This document shows, piece by piece, positions 12,689-25,058 of a stretch of 64,000 nucleotides of DNA (positions are counted from its first letter, which is position 1; every line of letters begins with the position of its first letter). Both the position numbers and the translations under genes were made by a program. Location of the stretch: positions 40,538,959 through 40,602,958 of the forward strand of contig CALNVZ010003426.1 of the NCBI GenBank assembly GCA_940671915.1, read 5' to 3'. The notes beneath the pieces are model-generated. The model did no database searches and was not told where the DNA came from. It worked only from the letters and a program-made list of their open reading frames with translations. Source of the stretch: Paracentrotus lividus (Eukaryota > Echinodermata > Echinoidea > Camarodonta > Echinidae).

Positions 12689-15600
12689 CTACAGATTCAA
12701 AAGATACAAACGGAAGGTGATTTTAGGTTAGGAAGCACAGATTTATAAAGGAAAATGCATATCAAGAAAATTGTCTACTAGGCAATCTCATTCACTTCTT
12801 ATTGGAGCAAAAGCCCATGTTATACTTTTGTAAGGAAACAAACTAGATTGTTTTTGTCCTAAATTATTAAATACAAACACAAAATATTGTGCAAAAAGTT
12901 GATAATTGAATGTAATTGACAAAGAACTCAGAACTGTCAGTAATGAAACTGTCACAAAAAGACTGGATAAAAAAAAAAAAAAAAGACAAACTAGACAATA
13001 GACTTCAACTGTTTTATCCAAAATTATAATTACAAATAAAAATTTTGGTGCACAAGTTTGATATGAGTATTCAATCTGTCAACTCTACTAGAACTCAGGA
13101 TTGGACATGTCATTATGAGCTGGAAACAATGTCATTCAAAGAAGAATACCAAGCGGGTGTTTCACCAAGTCGCTCATAAAGTTACAAATGACTTTACAAA
13201 CAAGTGGCAATTAGTAAATGAATATGGAATGGAAATAGCACCCAAGACACCCAGATCTGTGTCCATTCGTAACTTTACAAATGACTTGGTAAAATAGCCA
13301 CCCCCCCCCCCCACCTCCTCAAACTCAAGACAGTCATCAGGGGAGCATTTCATCAAATGACTTGTCGGACGTTTTATCCGACAAATTCGCTCTCAGCCAA
13401 TCAGATATAAGCATTTCAGTAGCTTATAACAGTTTGTCGGATAAAACGTTCGACAAGTCCTTTGATGAAATGCTTCCCTGGTATTCTTACCCTCCCAAGC
13501 TCATGACCATCGCACGCATCCCTGCAGACGAGCTCGCAGAACGACTCTCCAAACTCCTGGATGACAGCCAGGTTAGCCGTCATGACCCGTTCATACTCCT
13601 CCAGGATGGTAGAGTTCATGGCCGTGGTTCCTTGCAGGGTAGGGATCTCCCTAGGCTTCTGGGGGATCTGCAGGTAGTTCAGGAGGGTGCCGTAGAGGTT
13701 GGTTCGCACACGCTGCTGTACTCCACCTGCAAAGACATGAGGGTGGTTGTGGTTATTGCTAAAACATGTGAAGAGAAATTTAAAGGTTGGTTACTGAAGT
13801 TTTATATAGCTAAAATTTTTGTGAGGATTCTATTTTACAGAGATGCCACTCAGAATCATTTAAAAATCCAGAAAAAGCACACATACTTAGGCGAAAAAGC
13901 TGAAAAGGGGGCTTAAAAAAACACAAAAATTCAGTATTTTGATTCGTAAAAATCCTAAATTCAGGATATTTCCTGAAAAGTGGCATCTCTGATTTTAGAA
14001 ATTATGAAAGTCAGTTCCCATAAAAATTTTCACTTCGATTTGAGGATATAAACAAAGGAAAGATATTCTAAGAATGATTTTTACAAAAAATATCATCTTA
14101 GATCTCAAGATCCACCTAAACATAAGATAAATCCACCAAGCAAAGAGTAGGGGTGTGAGTGATCACAAACAAAAAGAGCTGAAAACAGCTGAAGAGAGTT
14201 GAAAGAAGCTGAAATTGAAAATGCTCCCATACATTTTTAAAAAGGAAAGCTTAAATAAGCTGAAATTAAGCTGAAAATCAAGACCAAAAAAAGCTGAACT
14301 CTCACACCCATGAAAGAGAAAAAAATCTACTCACTTGTAGAGAGAATAAAAGTAAGAAGCTCTTTCAAGATCGCCGTCAGGGATACAACTGGTATCTTGA
14401 CTCCGCCTCCTCCCCTCGCACCACCCGCTCCACCGATGACCGATGTGTCTGGGTTGAACGTCTGCACCATGGAACCATCCAGGACATTGACGTACTGAGA
14501 TGAAATGAGACTGGCCACCGACTGGGATCGGTCAGAGATAGAGCACTGCCGAAGGGTCATCGCGAGGAGGAGGAAGGCCCCAGCAACAGGGGAGGTCAAC
14601 TCTGCAACCGCATCCTCATGGTTGACCTGGTGAAGGAAGAATAGATCAAAGGTCATCCTGAGAATTCTGACAAAATTAAACTAAATGTACACTGCATATT
14701 CAACAATATCTGCCAGGCAAGATTTCCTGAAAAAGTGAAATCTCTACAGTATGGTGTCCATTGTGCAATGTTAAATATTGTTACGTGGTGTGACAGAAAA
14801 GGATGCAAACCCTACCTAATTTAGGTCCAATTGTTGGAATTTAAATTATTTTGGTATAATGATATGCAAATGAGACATCTTTATCAAATGGGTATTATTG
14901 GGACCATGAATCATCCCATGAGGAAGATGAATCCTAAATAATTTTGTAGCTACATTAAAAATTCAGTGATTGGCCACAAATCTCTGTTTGCGCCCTTCTT
15001 CCAGGATGGTGACAAGTTGCAGTTTTCAATGGATTCGTCATACCTTGCTGAGCAATTCTTGAAGGATATCCACTGTGACCTTCTGTCGCATCTCCAGTGC
15101 AAGGGACTCCTGAGGCAAGGACGTTAGAAGCACCTCTAAAACCTGACGCCAGGCATCAAAAGCATGGCGCTTGGCAGACAGAGCCCTCCTGACCCCGTTT
15201 CTTGACACGGCTGTTCTAAGAATTTCCATAATTTCCTGCATTGTGAAAATGGAAATTGAAATTGAACGGATGATGATATTCAAATTGTAATTTCACAAAA
15301 AAATTATTCATACATATCTGCTTTTTCTCACATTATATATGGGACAATGGAAATCCTAAAGGAAAAAAAAAGGGGGACATTTGTAAAATAGAGATGGGGG
15401 ACAAGTCCGGAAGTCAAGACAGGACTACCTACAACTTCTGTACATTTATGATGCTGAAGACTGAAAAAAAAGAAAGAGGAACAGAGAGAGAGACAAACGA
15501 AACAGAGAAAACATACACAAAATTGTGTGAACACACACAAATAAAGGTCAAAACAAAACAAAAACAAAGAGATACATGAAAACATAGCATACTAGGAGAG

Positions 15601-16355
15601 GAGAGTAATGAAATATCAGAAAAACATGTGAAAGGATACCATCTACAAATTTAAGCTGATAAATTCAAAAAAGAAACTCACCATCTCAACCCTTGATCTT
15701 TGACCCACGACTGACCCTGATGCCCCATGTCGGTTGAGTTGATCCATGAGTATGTGATGAAGTAGTCTGAGATTGCAGAGAAGCACACCATATTCGTTCT
15801 TCTCCTCACAGTTGAGGATGGTCTGTTCAACTCCTGCGGGTTCGAAGGAGTCCAGTCTGAGAGGGGTGGGGAAATCCTGGGAGAAGTCAACAGAATCCAA
15901 GAGCTGCAGGATCCGACGTCTCATCTGGAGACCTGGACAATATAACAAATATAAAAGACAATTGAAATGAATCTAGTTGAGGATGGTTTGTTCCACTCCT
16001 GATGGTTCGAAGGAGTCCAGCCAGAGAGCGGTGGGGAAGTCTTGGGAGAAGTCAACAGAATCCAGCAGCTGCAGGAACCGATGTCTCATCTGGAGACCTA
16101 GACAATGTAACAAAGCACAATCAAAGTCCATTACTTTGCTTTCAGATCATAGTCTGTACTGGGCTCTGTAACACAAAGATTTGTAATGATTATCAAAATT
16201 CACTGATGCCTGTTGAGTTTTGTTCAACCAGTATCCAATGGCAATTATTCTTTAATACTTGCAATTGATAGCAAACATTAGTGTTGCGAGGCCCGATAAA
16301 AATTATCAAATATCTTTCCAAGAAAGAATTCATCGGAACCTCAGTCCCCTCTTCC

Positions 16356-16397
<42 letters not shown>

Positions 16398-19300
16398 CAT
16401 ATTTCCGCTTCTAACGTTTCTCAGTTTCCTATCATGGCAGATACAATGCCCTCTTTTGCTCACCAGATTGCCAGAAAAACACAACGCCCACCCATACTAA
16501 CTTCAATCACAATGTCATACTTTCTATTTATGGGCTGGCCTCAATAAACCATCATAAACTTATTCACAAAATTATTATTTTTTAAGAAGAAAATAATACC
16601 TGTCCATCCATTCATCTTTCTGCCAGCTATCAAACGCTCAATCATCGCCAACGTAGCTCGCCCAGTCGATCCCCATCAAAGATCCATCAGCTATATTACC
16701 AATAGAATAAAAAACCCAATATGTTAAAGGAAATCCTACCTTCTTTAGCTGAAATTTGAATTAAGCAAAAATCAGAGTAATCAGTACACTGGTCAAGTTT
16801 ATCCAATTTTCTGCTTTCATTCAATTCAACTCTATAAGGTTAAATTTCTCTAACTATGGTAAATCCGAATGAAAAAAGTGCATAGCGAAAATCATTCATC
16901 AGATACAACTAGACAATATTTGAGCTCTATTAGAAAGAAAGATAAAGACTCCATGACATAATCTTATACTTTAAAGATTAAGACTAGAACTCTATAATAT
17001 CTCTCATATATGATGCTCTTTATAAGATGACTTGGATGGAACAGCCGGTCAAGGCTCAACGAGCTCATCCAGCCTTCGAGCTCTCAAGGAGTCTGCCTGT
17101 CACAAAAGGGTAGGTAGATCCAATTTTACTCAATCTCAATTCTAAACATACAAACTAGAGACAAGAGTATGAAAAACCAAAATCTTAGATACTGCTCCCT
17201 GATCAATGTGGAAAAACCAAATGAAAAATTCTTTCAAAATAGTTCAACTCATGCCGACCTGCCTTGAAGCACTGTGATCTATCCTAACCACATAACTGAT
17301 AAACATGGATGAATTATATACAAAGAGCCAATCTATTCTTCATTGATCAAGCTCATCTTTACAGTCTCAATCTTTGTGAATTGGCATAAAGAACTGTGCC
17401 CTGTAAAACTCAAATTAAATTTACCACTCATGAAGGAGAGTTTAAGTTTTATCTAATATCAAGTGAAAGAACCTAAATGAAGAGAAAGTGTACGAATCTC
17501 ATTGCACACTTTTCAAAATATCCAAAGAAATGAATTTGCTTTAGAATGGAAGACTCAAATTCCAGCGCCTAAGCTACACATTGCAGCAGAAACTGTCGCC
17601 ACTGCCACATTCACCAAACTGACACTATAATGGCATTCAATGGCAAAATTTGAACGAAGAGAATTTAGAAAAAAATGAGTCAAATAATTTGCTTCTAAAA
17701 GAAAGATCCAACTTCAGCCTCACATGAAACCTGCTACAGGCTATGTATTATGCCTACGACCTGACGTTAACTGAAAGCATGAATTGATTATGCAACACGC
17801 AAGTTCATATTCGCTTCATTGATATGCTAATTTCAATATGGCAAAAATTTGAAAGAAGGAGAATTTACGAAAGAAAATGAAAAAATTGCTTCTTAAAGAA
17901 ACCAACTTTCAGTCCTTATCACATGACCTGGCTAAAGCACTGTGTATTATGCCTAACCTGACGTAACTGAAAATGGATGAATTGATATCAAGAGCAATTC
18001 TATTCTTCATTGAGATCAAAGGCGTCATCTTTACAGGTCTCAATCTTTGTGAATTGGCAGAAGAACTGTGCCGTGTAAAACTCAAATTAAATTGGTACCA
18101 CTTTATGAAGTGGAGTTTAAGTTTTTATTCTATACTCATATGTGGAAGAACCTTAATGGAAGAGAAAGTGTGGAATAATGCATCATTGCACACTTTTTCA
18201 AAGATATCCAAAGAAAAGATTTGCTTTAGAATGGAAGACTCAAAATTCCAGCCTAAGCTACACAATTTGCATCAGAACTGTGTGCACTGCCACACCTGAC
18301 CAAACCGACACCTGATACAAAGGTTATCGAATAAGACTTCTTTTCTACATGGAAGTCTATGGCATCATCCATTATGGTCCAAAATCTCAGCATTCACTTT
18401 GTGAATTCACTTTTTAAACAGAAATAAATGCATTCTCTTTCAGAAGAGAAAGAGACAAAGACAAAAACAAACAAAAAAACAAACAAGGCATTGTGCTTAT
18501 TTCCCATGAACACAGGATGATCACGACACATGCTTCTTACTGATGTAAAGAGTGGTGTTTAATAATGTGATTATGATTTTGTTTAGTCAAGTAGCAGGAA
18601 AATTGTTTATATTCAAGAACTTGCAATGGCTTTGTCTCATGTGGAAGAGATTTAAAAAAATGTATATAAGAAGACCTTTACTTGGAGGAAGGGGTACAGA
18701 AGCACTGAACAAAAGGGAACAATGATCTCCCCCATTTAAAACTTTGCAAGTTTGCAGTAGCACTGAGTACCATGCCAAATCTGACATAGCTGACACTGAA
18801 TAGAAGATCTCCATGCGGAGTTCTGTTCAACTTTAGGGGAATTGGCATTCACTCTTCATTGAGACCAAAGGCATCAGCCATGTAGGTCAAACTCTTGAGG
18901 CTTCATAGATATTTGCCAATTATGAGGGAATTGGCATCAGTTTTGTTCTACTTTGAGGGAATTGGAATTTTGCTCTTCATTGAGATCAAAAGCATCAGCC
19001 ATACAGGTCCAAACTCTAAAGCTTCCTAAATATTTGTCATGAGGAATTTTGTTCTACTCTAAAGCGAAGTATCGGCACAATGCCATACCTGACTCAGCAA
19101 AAACTGACTCAAAGGACATCCATGACCAAGTTTTACCTTACAGTGAAAGAAAAGACACCATCTTTAAATATCTGAAACTCTCTCGGTGTGAAGTTCAGCA
19201 TCAGCCTATTCAAAGCGCTACTTCAGTAGTACTGGGTAGCATACCCAACTGACCCAACACAAGGTATCTCTAAAGAGTGCATCTTCAGGGGCAAAGAATT

Positions 19301-22300
19301 GATGTGGGGGTCAAAACTCTAAAGGTTTTAGAGAAGTGTCTCCTCAATGCAGAACCAAACAGACTTCACAATGTCTGTACTGAACCTCTATAAGGAGTTC
19401 TACTCTCCTTTGAAAGGATTGGCGTGGTCCAAGTAAGATGTCAAATATTCGGTCTTGGTCCCTACATTACACGAGAAGTATCCTCTCAATGTCACACCAG
19501 ACTGACCTAAGATGAGGTCGAAAAACATTTGCATCCAATCATTCTTCATTGAGGTCTATGGCATCATCTATGAAGGTCCAAAATCTCGTAGGTACCATCA
19601 AGATATATATCTAGTGAGTAATATCAGTTTTATCACTTCACTTGGTGGATGTACATGTACTGTGTTCCATGTCAAACTCACATGGTAGTGATAAAGTGGG
19701 AAGAGTTCAACTTTATAAAACATAAGTTGATGTGGAAAGTGGAAACTTGCAATATAAGCTAAATATGTAACAGCATGTTACGTTACATACAGAGCGATTG
19801 CAGGAAAAGGTAAAAAATGAAAATAGAATAATAAAATAAAATAAATAAAAGGCTATAAGGGAACACAACCCTTTTCAGAGCATTGACAGCAGGACTGTGT
19901 ACACTGCCACACTGACTGATTTGACAATGTAAAGCTCTTCTCTGTGAGAAGTTCTGTTCTCTTTCAAGAGCAAAGGCAAATGGTAAAGTACGTTGAAATA
20001 TCACATCCGTTCGCAGTAGCATTGTGTAACATGCCCAACCTAACTGAACTGAAACTAGATCTAGAGCATGTCATTGTGGAGTATCAATCCACGATACAAG
20101 AGGTCAAAAATATCAAAGGGAAAAAAATGCTAACTAGTGGCTGTTTTCTGTTTTAAAATTTGAATACATTGTATTCTGGCATTTGACGAGACTGCGTTGA
20201 GCTACGGCGGAAAGTCGATGATGACTTCCTCTTTGTTCTGAGAGTAAAGAAAAAGGAATTATCTTTGCAGGAAAAGGTAAAAAAAGAAAAAGAATAATAA
20301 CATAAAATAAATAAAAGGCTATAAGGGAACACAACCCTTTTCAGAGCATTGGCAGCAGGACTGTGTACACTGCCGCACTGACTGATTTGACAATGTAAAG
20401 CTCTTCTCTGTGAGAAGTTCTGTTCTCTTTCAAGAGCAAAGGCAAATGGTAAAGTACGTTGAAATATCACATGCATTTGCAGTAGCACTGTGTAACATGC
20501 CCAACCTAACTGAACTGAAACTAGATCTAGAGCATGTTATTGTGGAGTATCAATCTATGATACAAGAGGTCAAAATTTATGTGCTTTATACATGTAGATA
20601 TCACAGGGAAAAAAATGTGAGTGGCTGTTTTCTGTTTTAAATTTGAATACATTGTATTCTGGCATTTGACGAGACTGCATTGAGCTATGGCGGAAAGTCA
20701 ATGATGACTTCCTCTTTGTTCTGAGAGTAAAGAAAAAGGAATTATCTTTGAAGGAAGAGGACAAATCTGAAGATCTGTATAGAGAAGCAAGACTTTCTTG
20801 CCCTTTTTAAAGTTCAAGGGTCACATCCATGGATAGTTTGATAATCTTTTATTTCTTTAATTTAATCAAATTTTTTTTTCAATAAGGATTCCACAGACTG
20901 AAAGAAGCTATCAAATACATAAAATATGGAAGCTGTCCAGAGATTTTTTTTTTTTTTTTTTTTCTTTCCAAATCTAGAAAGGATCTAATCTGAAATGCAA
21001 GATGTGAATGTGGCATACAATTTGGATTTCACCTTGTCAAACTATATACAAATCAATCAATGATATCATTGGTCACAGTCGTGGAGTGGGGCAAAACCGT
21101 ATCATAAATCCTACTACAAAAAGTCAGTGAACCTGACTGGGCGTGCCGTTCACCCACAGTTTAAGGGACTAGGCCCCGTAGGCTCATTATTCACAGGATC
21201 ACCATCTCCCAGCCAGGCATTTTAAAACTAAACTAACACCATGACCACCAGAATGATTTTGAAGCTTAACAAAGTGAATCCAATGAATAATTTTGTATAG
21301 CCATTATTCTGCTCAAATATCTGAAAGTGAAATTGTCCTTTTTTTTAATGGATACAAGTCCCTAAAATGAAGAAATTTGTATCAATGTAGGTATAGGTAC
21401 ATTTTGGACAGAAAAAAAAAACTCCATAGAAAATATGGGGCATTTCTCACTGAACTCATTGTGAGGTTCTTTTTTTTTTTCTGGACAGCAGTTATACTTC
21501 TGTATTAATTATCTAAGTGGTTCCATTATTTTCACAAATCATGAAAAGAGTGTCTCTCTCCCTGATTCACAAAAGATGGTCAGACCTCCCGTGCATCTAA
21601 AAAAAGACAAAACACAAGAACAAGAGCAAACGGGAGGAGGTTATGGAAGATATGGTCCTGGTCACTACAAGAGGGTAGAGGAGGCACAGGCAAAGACAAA
21701 AGAAGGCCGATTCCAGTCGTCACGTTGAACCAAAACCAAAGACAAGGACAAAAAAGAGAAGGGCTGGAAAAAAACACTTATTTCAGCACATTTTTTTAAA
21801 AGTTGGGCTTGAAATAATGCCTTAGATCAAGTCAGAATAATAAGTAGGGAATTTTAAAAGAGGTGATTCACATACCATCATCGTTGACCAAAGACGGCGT
21901 GTCTTCAAGGAGGAGGCGGAGCAAGCGCTGGCTATGGGAACGTTGTCGATTGACAGCTGTCATCCTCAGCTCTATGGCAACGGCCTTGAGAAGCCACGCC
22001 TGCTGGTTGAGAAGGATCCGCTCTTCGGTGTCCTCTAAAGAATAATCAAAATGAAAACAAGATTTTATGTCATTTGCTCCAGCGACAATTACTCTGGTAT
22101 AAATTGTGCACAATAATCAAGGCACTAACTTCATTCATGGACATTTAAAAAAAAAAAAAAAAATTATACCTAACACTAACCCTAAATATTAACCCCTTTC
22201 AACCCTAACCCTACATGTTAGACAAAATAAACTGGGAAATTATCATTCGAGCAAAATGTCAGCACACCAAAAAAAAAGGTAAAGAAACCGAAACATATTG

Positions 22301-23347
22301 GCCCGTAATCCTTTTATCTCATGCTCATACAAAAGAAGAGTATAACAGCACTACACAAACTTCCGACTCACAGTCACACTTGGTCTACAGTTTAGAATAC
22401 TGGCCACACAGTCTGATGTTGACCAAAGGCACACACTGATATGTGTTTCAGCACACAATCATAGATCTTGTTAAGTACTGTTTAGAACTGTACAATTTTC
22501 TATTCATTTCTTATAATAAAAGACCTTCTGTTACTGAATTGAGTGATGTAACCATGAGCTGCACTTACCTCCATGCTTGTTTGTGAAAGGTGCATGCCTA
22601 AGATGCTTGTAGAAAAAGTCTTGGGTTGTACGTAAGTATCGCATGGTTGGGGCGCTCGTCTCTCGGTTAGCACACAGGCGGTAGACGAGTTCATAGGCCA
22701 GCTCAGCTAGCTGGGGTGTGTTGTGGATAGCCGAGGGGCCAGAATGTGAGGTGATCCCACGCTCCAGAACAGAGACTACTGCATGGAGGCAGGTTCGAGG
22801 GGAGCCTAGGACACCTGGAAAGCGGGGATGTGAAGAAGTTATTGGTTATTTTGCTATTATCTAAAAGTACAATGTAGATTGATAAAAGTTGTGTTTTGGT
22901 AACAATATAGTACAGCGGAAACTTGCTACAACAAAGTCCTTGGGACCATTGAGATTACCTCTTTACAGGGTATATTAGGACTCTCTTTATATCAGATTAA
23001 AAAAAAAAAATAAATAAACAAACAAAAACAAGAGCATAAAAAGATACAAGCGCCACCACCAGTATCTAAGCACATCCAAAGAAACATTTGTACCATAAGC
23101 CATTTGTGTTGTACAATAGTAGATCAAACACTGCCAATCCAAAAAAAAAAAAATCTGATTGCTATCTCTGGACTGCAAAACAAAAAGAGAGGAAAAAAAC
23201 AAAAAAATCCCTTCTATCATTGACCAGCAGAAAACACAGCATCTTTGATGCAAAAATTTTATGACCCCCCCCCCCAGAAAAAAAAAAAAAATAAAATAAC
23301 AACAAACAAACAAAGTGAAAAAACAAAACAAAACAAAAACAAAAGTA

Positions 23348-23384
<37 letters not shown>

Positions 23385-25022
23385 CAAAATCAGCAGGACT
23401 ACCATGATCACCACCTCTATATATATCCCTTACCTGGATCTTGAAGCTCAGTCTTGTTGACCGGCTTCCTCGTGTTGTAACCGAGGAGGATATGGGCAAG
23501 GTTAGGCCCTGGTTGGGCGAGGGAGAATAGAAGGAGTCGCATGGCGTAGAGACGGGTGTGGCTGTGAAGTCTGGAAGAATCATCACCTCCCTGATCAACA
23601 TCTAAAAGTGATAAAAATGTAAGTAATCAAAACAATAATTGTAATAAATTCATAAAGCACATATCTGATCTTACAGCTGAAAACTCCATACACAAAAGAG
23701 ACACAACAGAGTAAATGGCAGGGAAGTACAGCTTTTACTGTACAGAAGATATCATTGATACTTTGATAGCACTTATGCTAAGTGATCCAATTTCATTATA
23801 GTTTGTACTTTAATAAAGTATATGTGTATGATGTCATTAGAAAGCTTGGATTGTCTACTTCCAGAAAATACATGAAACAGAAAAAACAAAAACAAAGAGA
23901 GAGAGAGAGAGAGCGAAAAAAAAGAGAAGAATTCTGGTGACTTATCAAACTACACACTATCTCTAATCCTAACCCGAAAATGAACATAAACCCTAATCAC
24001 ATCCCTAACCAAACATTCAAAATAAAATATATCCTGTAGGGATTGTCGCCGAAGCAAATGTCTGAACACTAAAAGAAGAGGGTCTGTTGATACCTTGTCC
24101 ATCTTCTTGGAATGCTTCCGTCTCTGGAACCTCCAGATCTTCAACTTCTAGGCACTCCACAAACCCATGCAGAATATGCCCTGACTCCTCCTGGAACAAA
24201 ATAAATCATACAGACGGCAACATCAATGCAGGTACACTTCACTCCTATTATTACAAGGTGCTTGGGATAAAGCCAATTGTGCACTATACATGTATCAAAA
24301 ATCTTGTTATATTGGGCAGTAAACAGACTGGCCCATACTATAAACCAAAGGTTAAGTTTTGTATTTGTGCAGTCCTATAATTTGGTGATTCTATTGTCTG
24401 ATCCCCCCCCCCAGCAGCTTTTGTAAGTGTATAGAGATAGCAACATCTGGCTCCTGATATCTCAAACTAACCTTGTTAATGGAATAGATTGCAATCTCAG
24501 GCTGAACATTGAAACTTGACCATTCTGTAGAGGACTTTGACCGCTGCCAAGGCGTGCTTAGGAAGAGACACGTGAAACTCACAAATCTAAAAGGAAAAAA
24601 AAAAAGAAAACCAGAAAATTGAGTATTCAAGAACTCTCTGCACTCAAATAGATTCTTCACATCTCCAAAATACGGTGACATGACATTTGCTCCTGCGACA
24701 ATTGCTCCGGGCTTTATTTCGTCTAAGATATAGGGTAGGGTTAGGGTTGTAATAGGGATTATATTAGGTTAGGGGTTGGTTTAGGGTAGGGCTTAGTGTA
24801 AAGTCCCTGGTTGAAGTTAGTCATTCGATTAGTGTATGGAATTTATAGCGGAGCAATTGTCGCGGGAGCAAATGTCATGGAATCCCAAAATACATGTGAA
24901 ACCAAATTGTGTTGTTCATGTCCACTCAGGATGCAGCAACAACCTGCAGTCAGAATTTTTGGGCAGACTGGGGTATTAAAAAAAAATCTTGTCATAGAAT
25001 ACTATTTACTTTGCTGTCTGTA

Positions 25023-25058
<36 letters not shown>

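Larger units (their letters stand above)
11533..19025. repeat. Clean copy of the 7.5-kb direct repeat
   Basis: This copy keeps open reading frames and consistent splice sites in exons 25 to 21 of NUP205. It is treated as the true locus, and the copy at 4,235-11,433 as the defective one. Confidence 0.8.
16400..20760 (+). pseudogene. Decayed leucine-rich-repeat array, antisense in intron 20
   Basis: On the plus strand, LRR phrases recur with stops and frameshifts between them: 'LAKALCIMPNLT' at 17,927, 'SSLRSKASSLQVSIF' at about 18,003, 'VALSTMPNLT' at 18,753, 'SLRSKASAIQVQTLKL' at about 18,983, 'LKLSRCEVQHQPIQ' at 19,171 and 'VALCNMPNLTELKLDLEH' at 20,006 and again at 20,480. This is the style of LRR seen in expanded sea urchin NACHT-LRR (NLR) families. 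No NACHT or death domain is visible and no unit chain is open, so it is a pseudogene or gene fragment. It opposes NUP205 transcription. Confidence 0.7.

Noticed and set aside
13362..13916. 184-codon open frame on the plus strand
   Set aside because: It is the antisense of NUP205 exon 24 plus the adjoining MITE; the minus strand has clear homology and splice sites.
22190..22215. Interstitial telomere repeat
   Set aside because: The 'accctaaccctac' words recur at the same place in several copies of one MITE family, so they belong to the element.
22987..23601. 204-codon open frame on the minus strand
   Set aside because: Only its first part (23,434-23,601) belongs to exon 18, and in a different frame. 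The rest is poly-phenylalanine from A runs.
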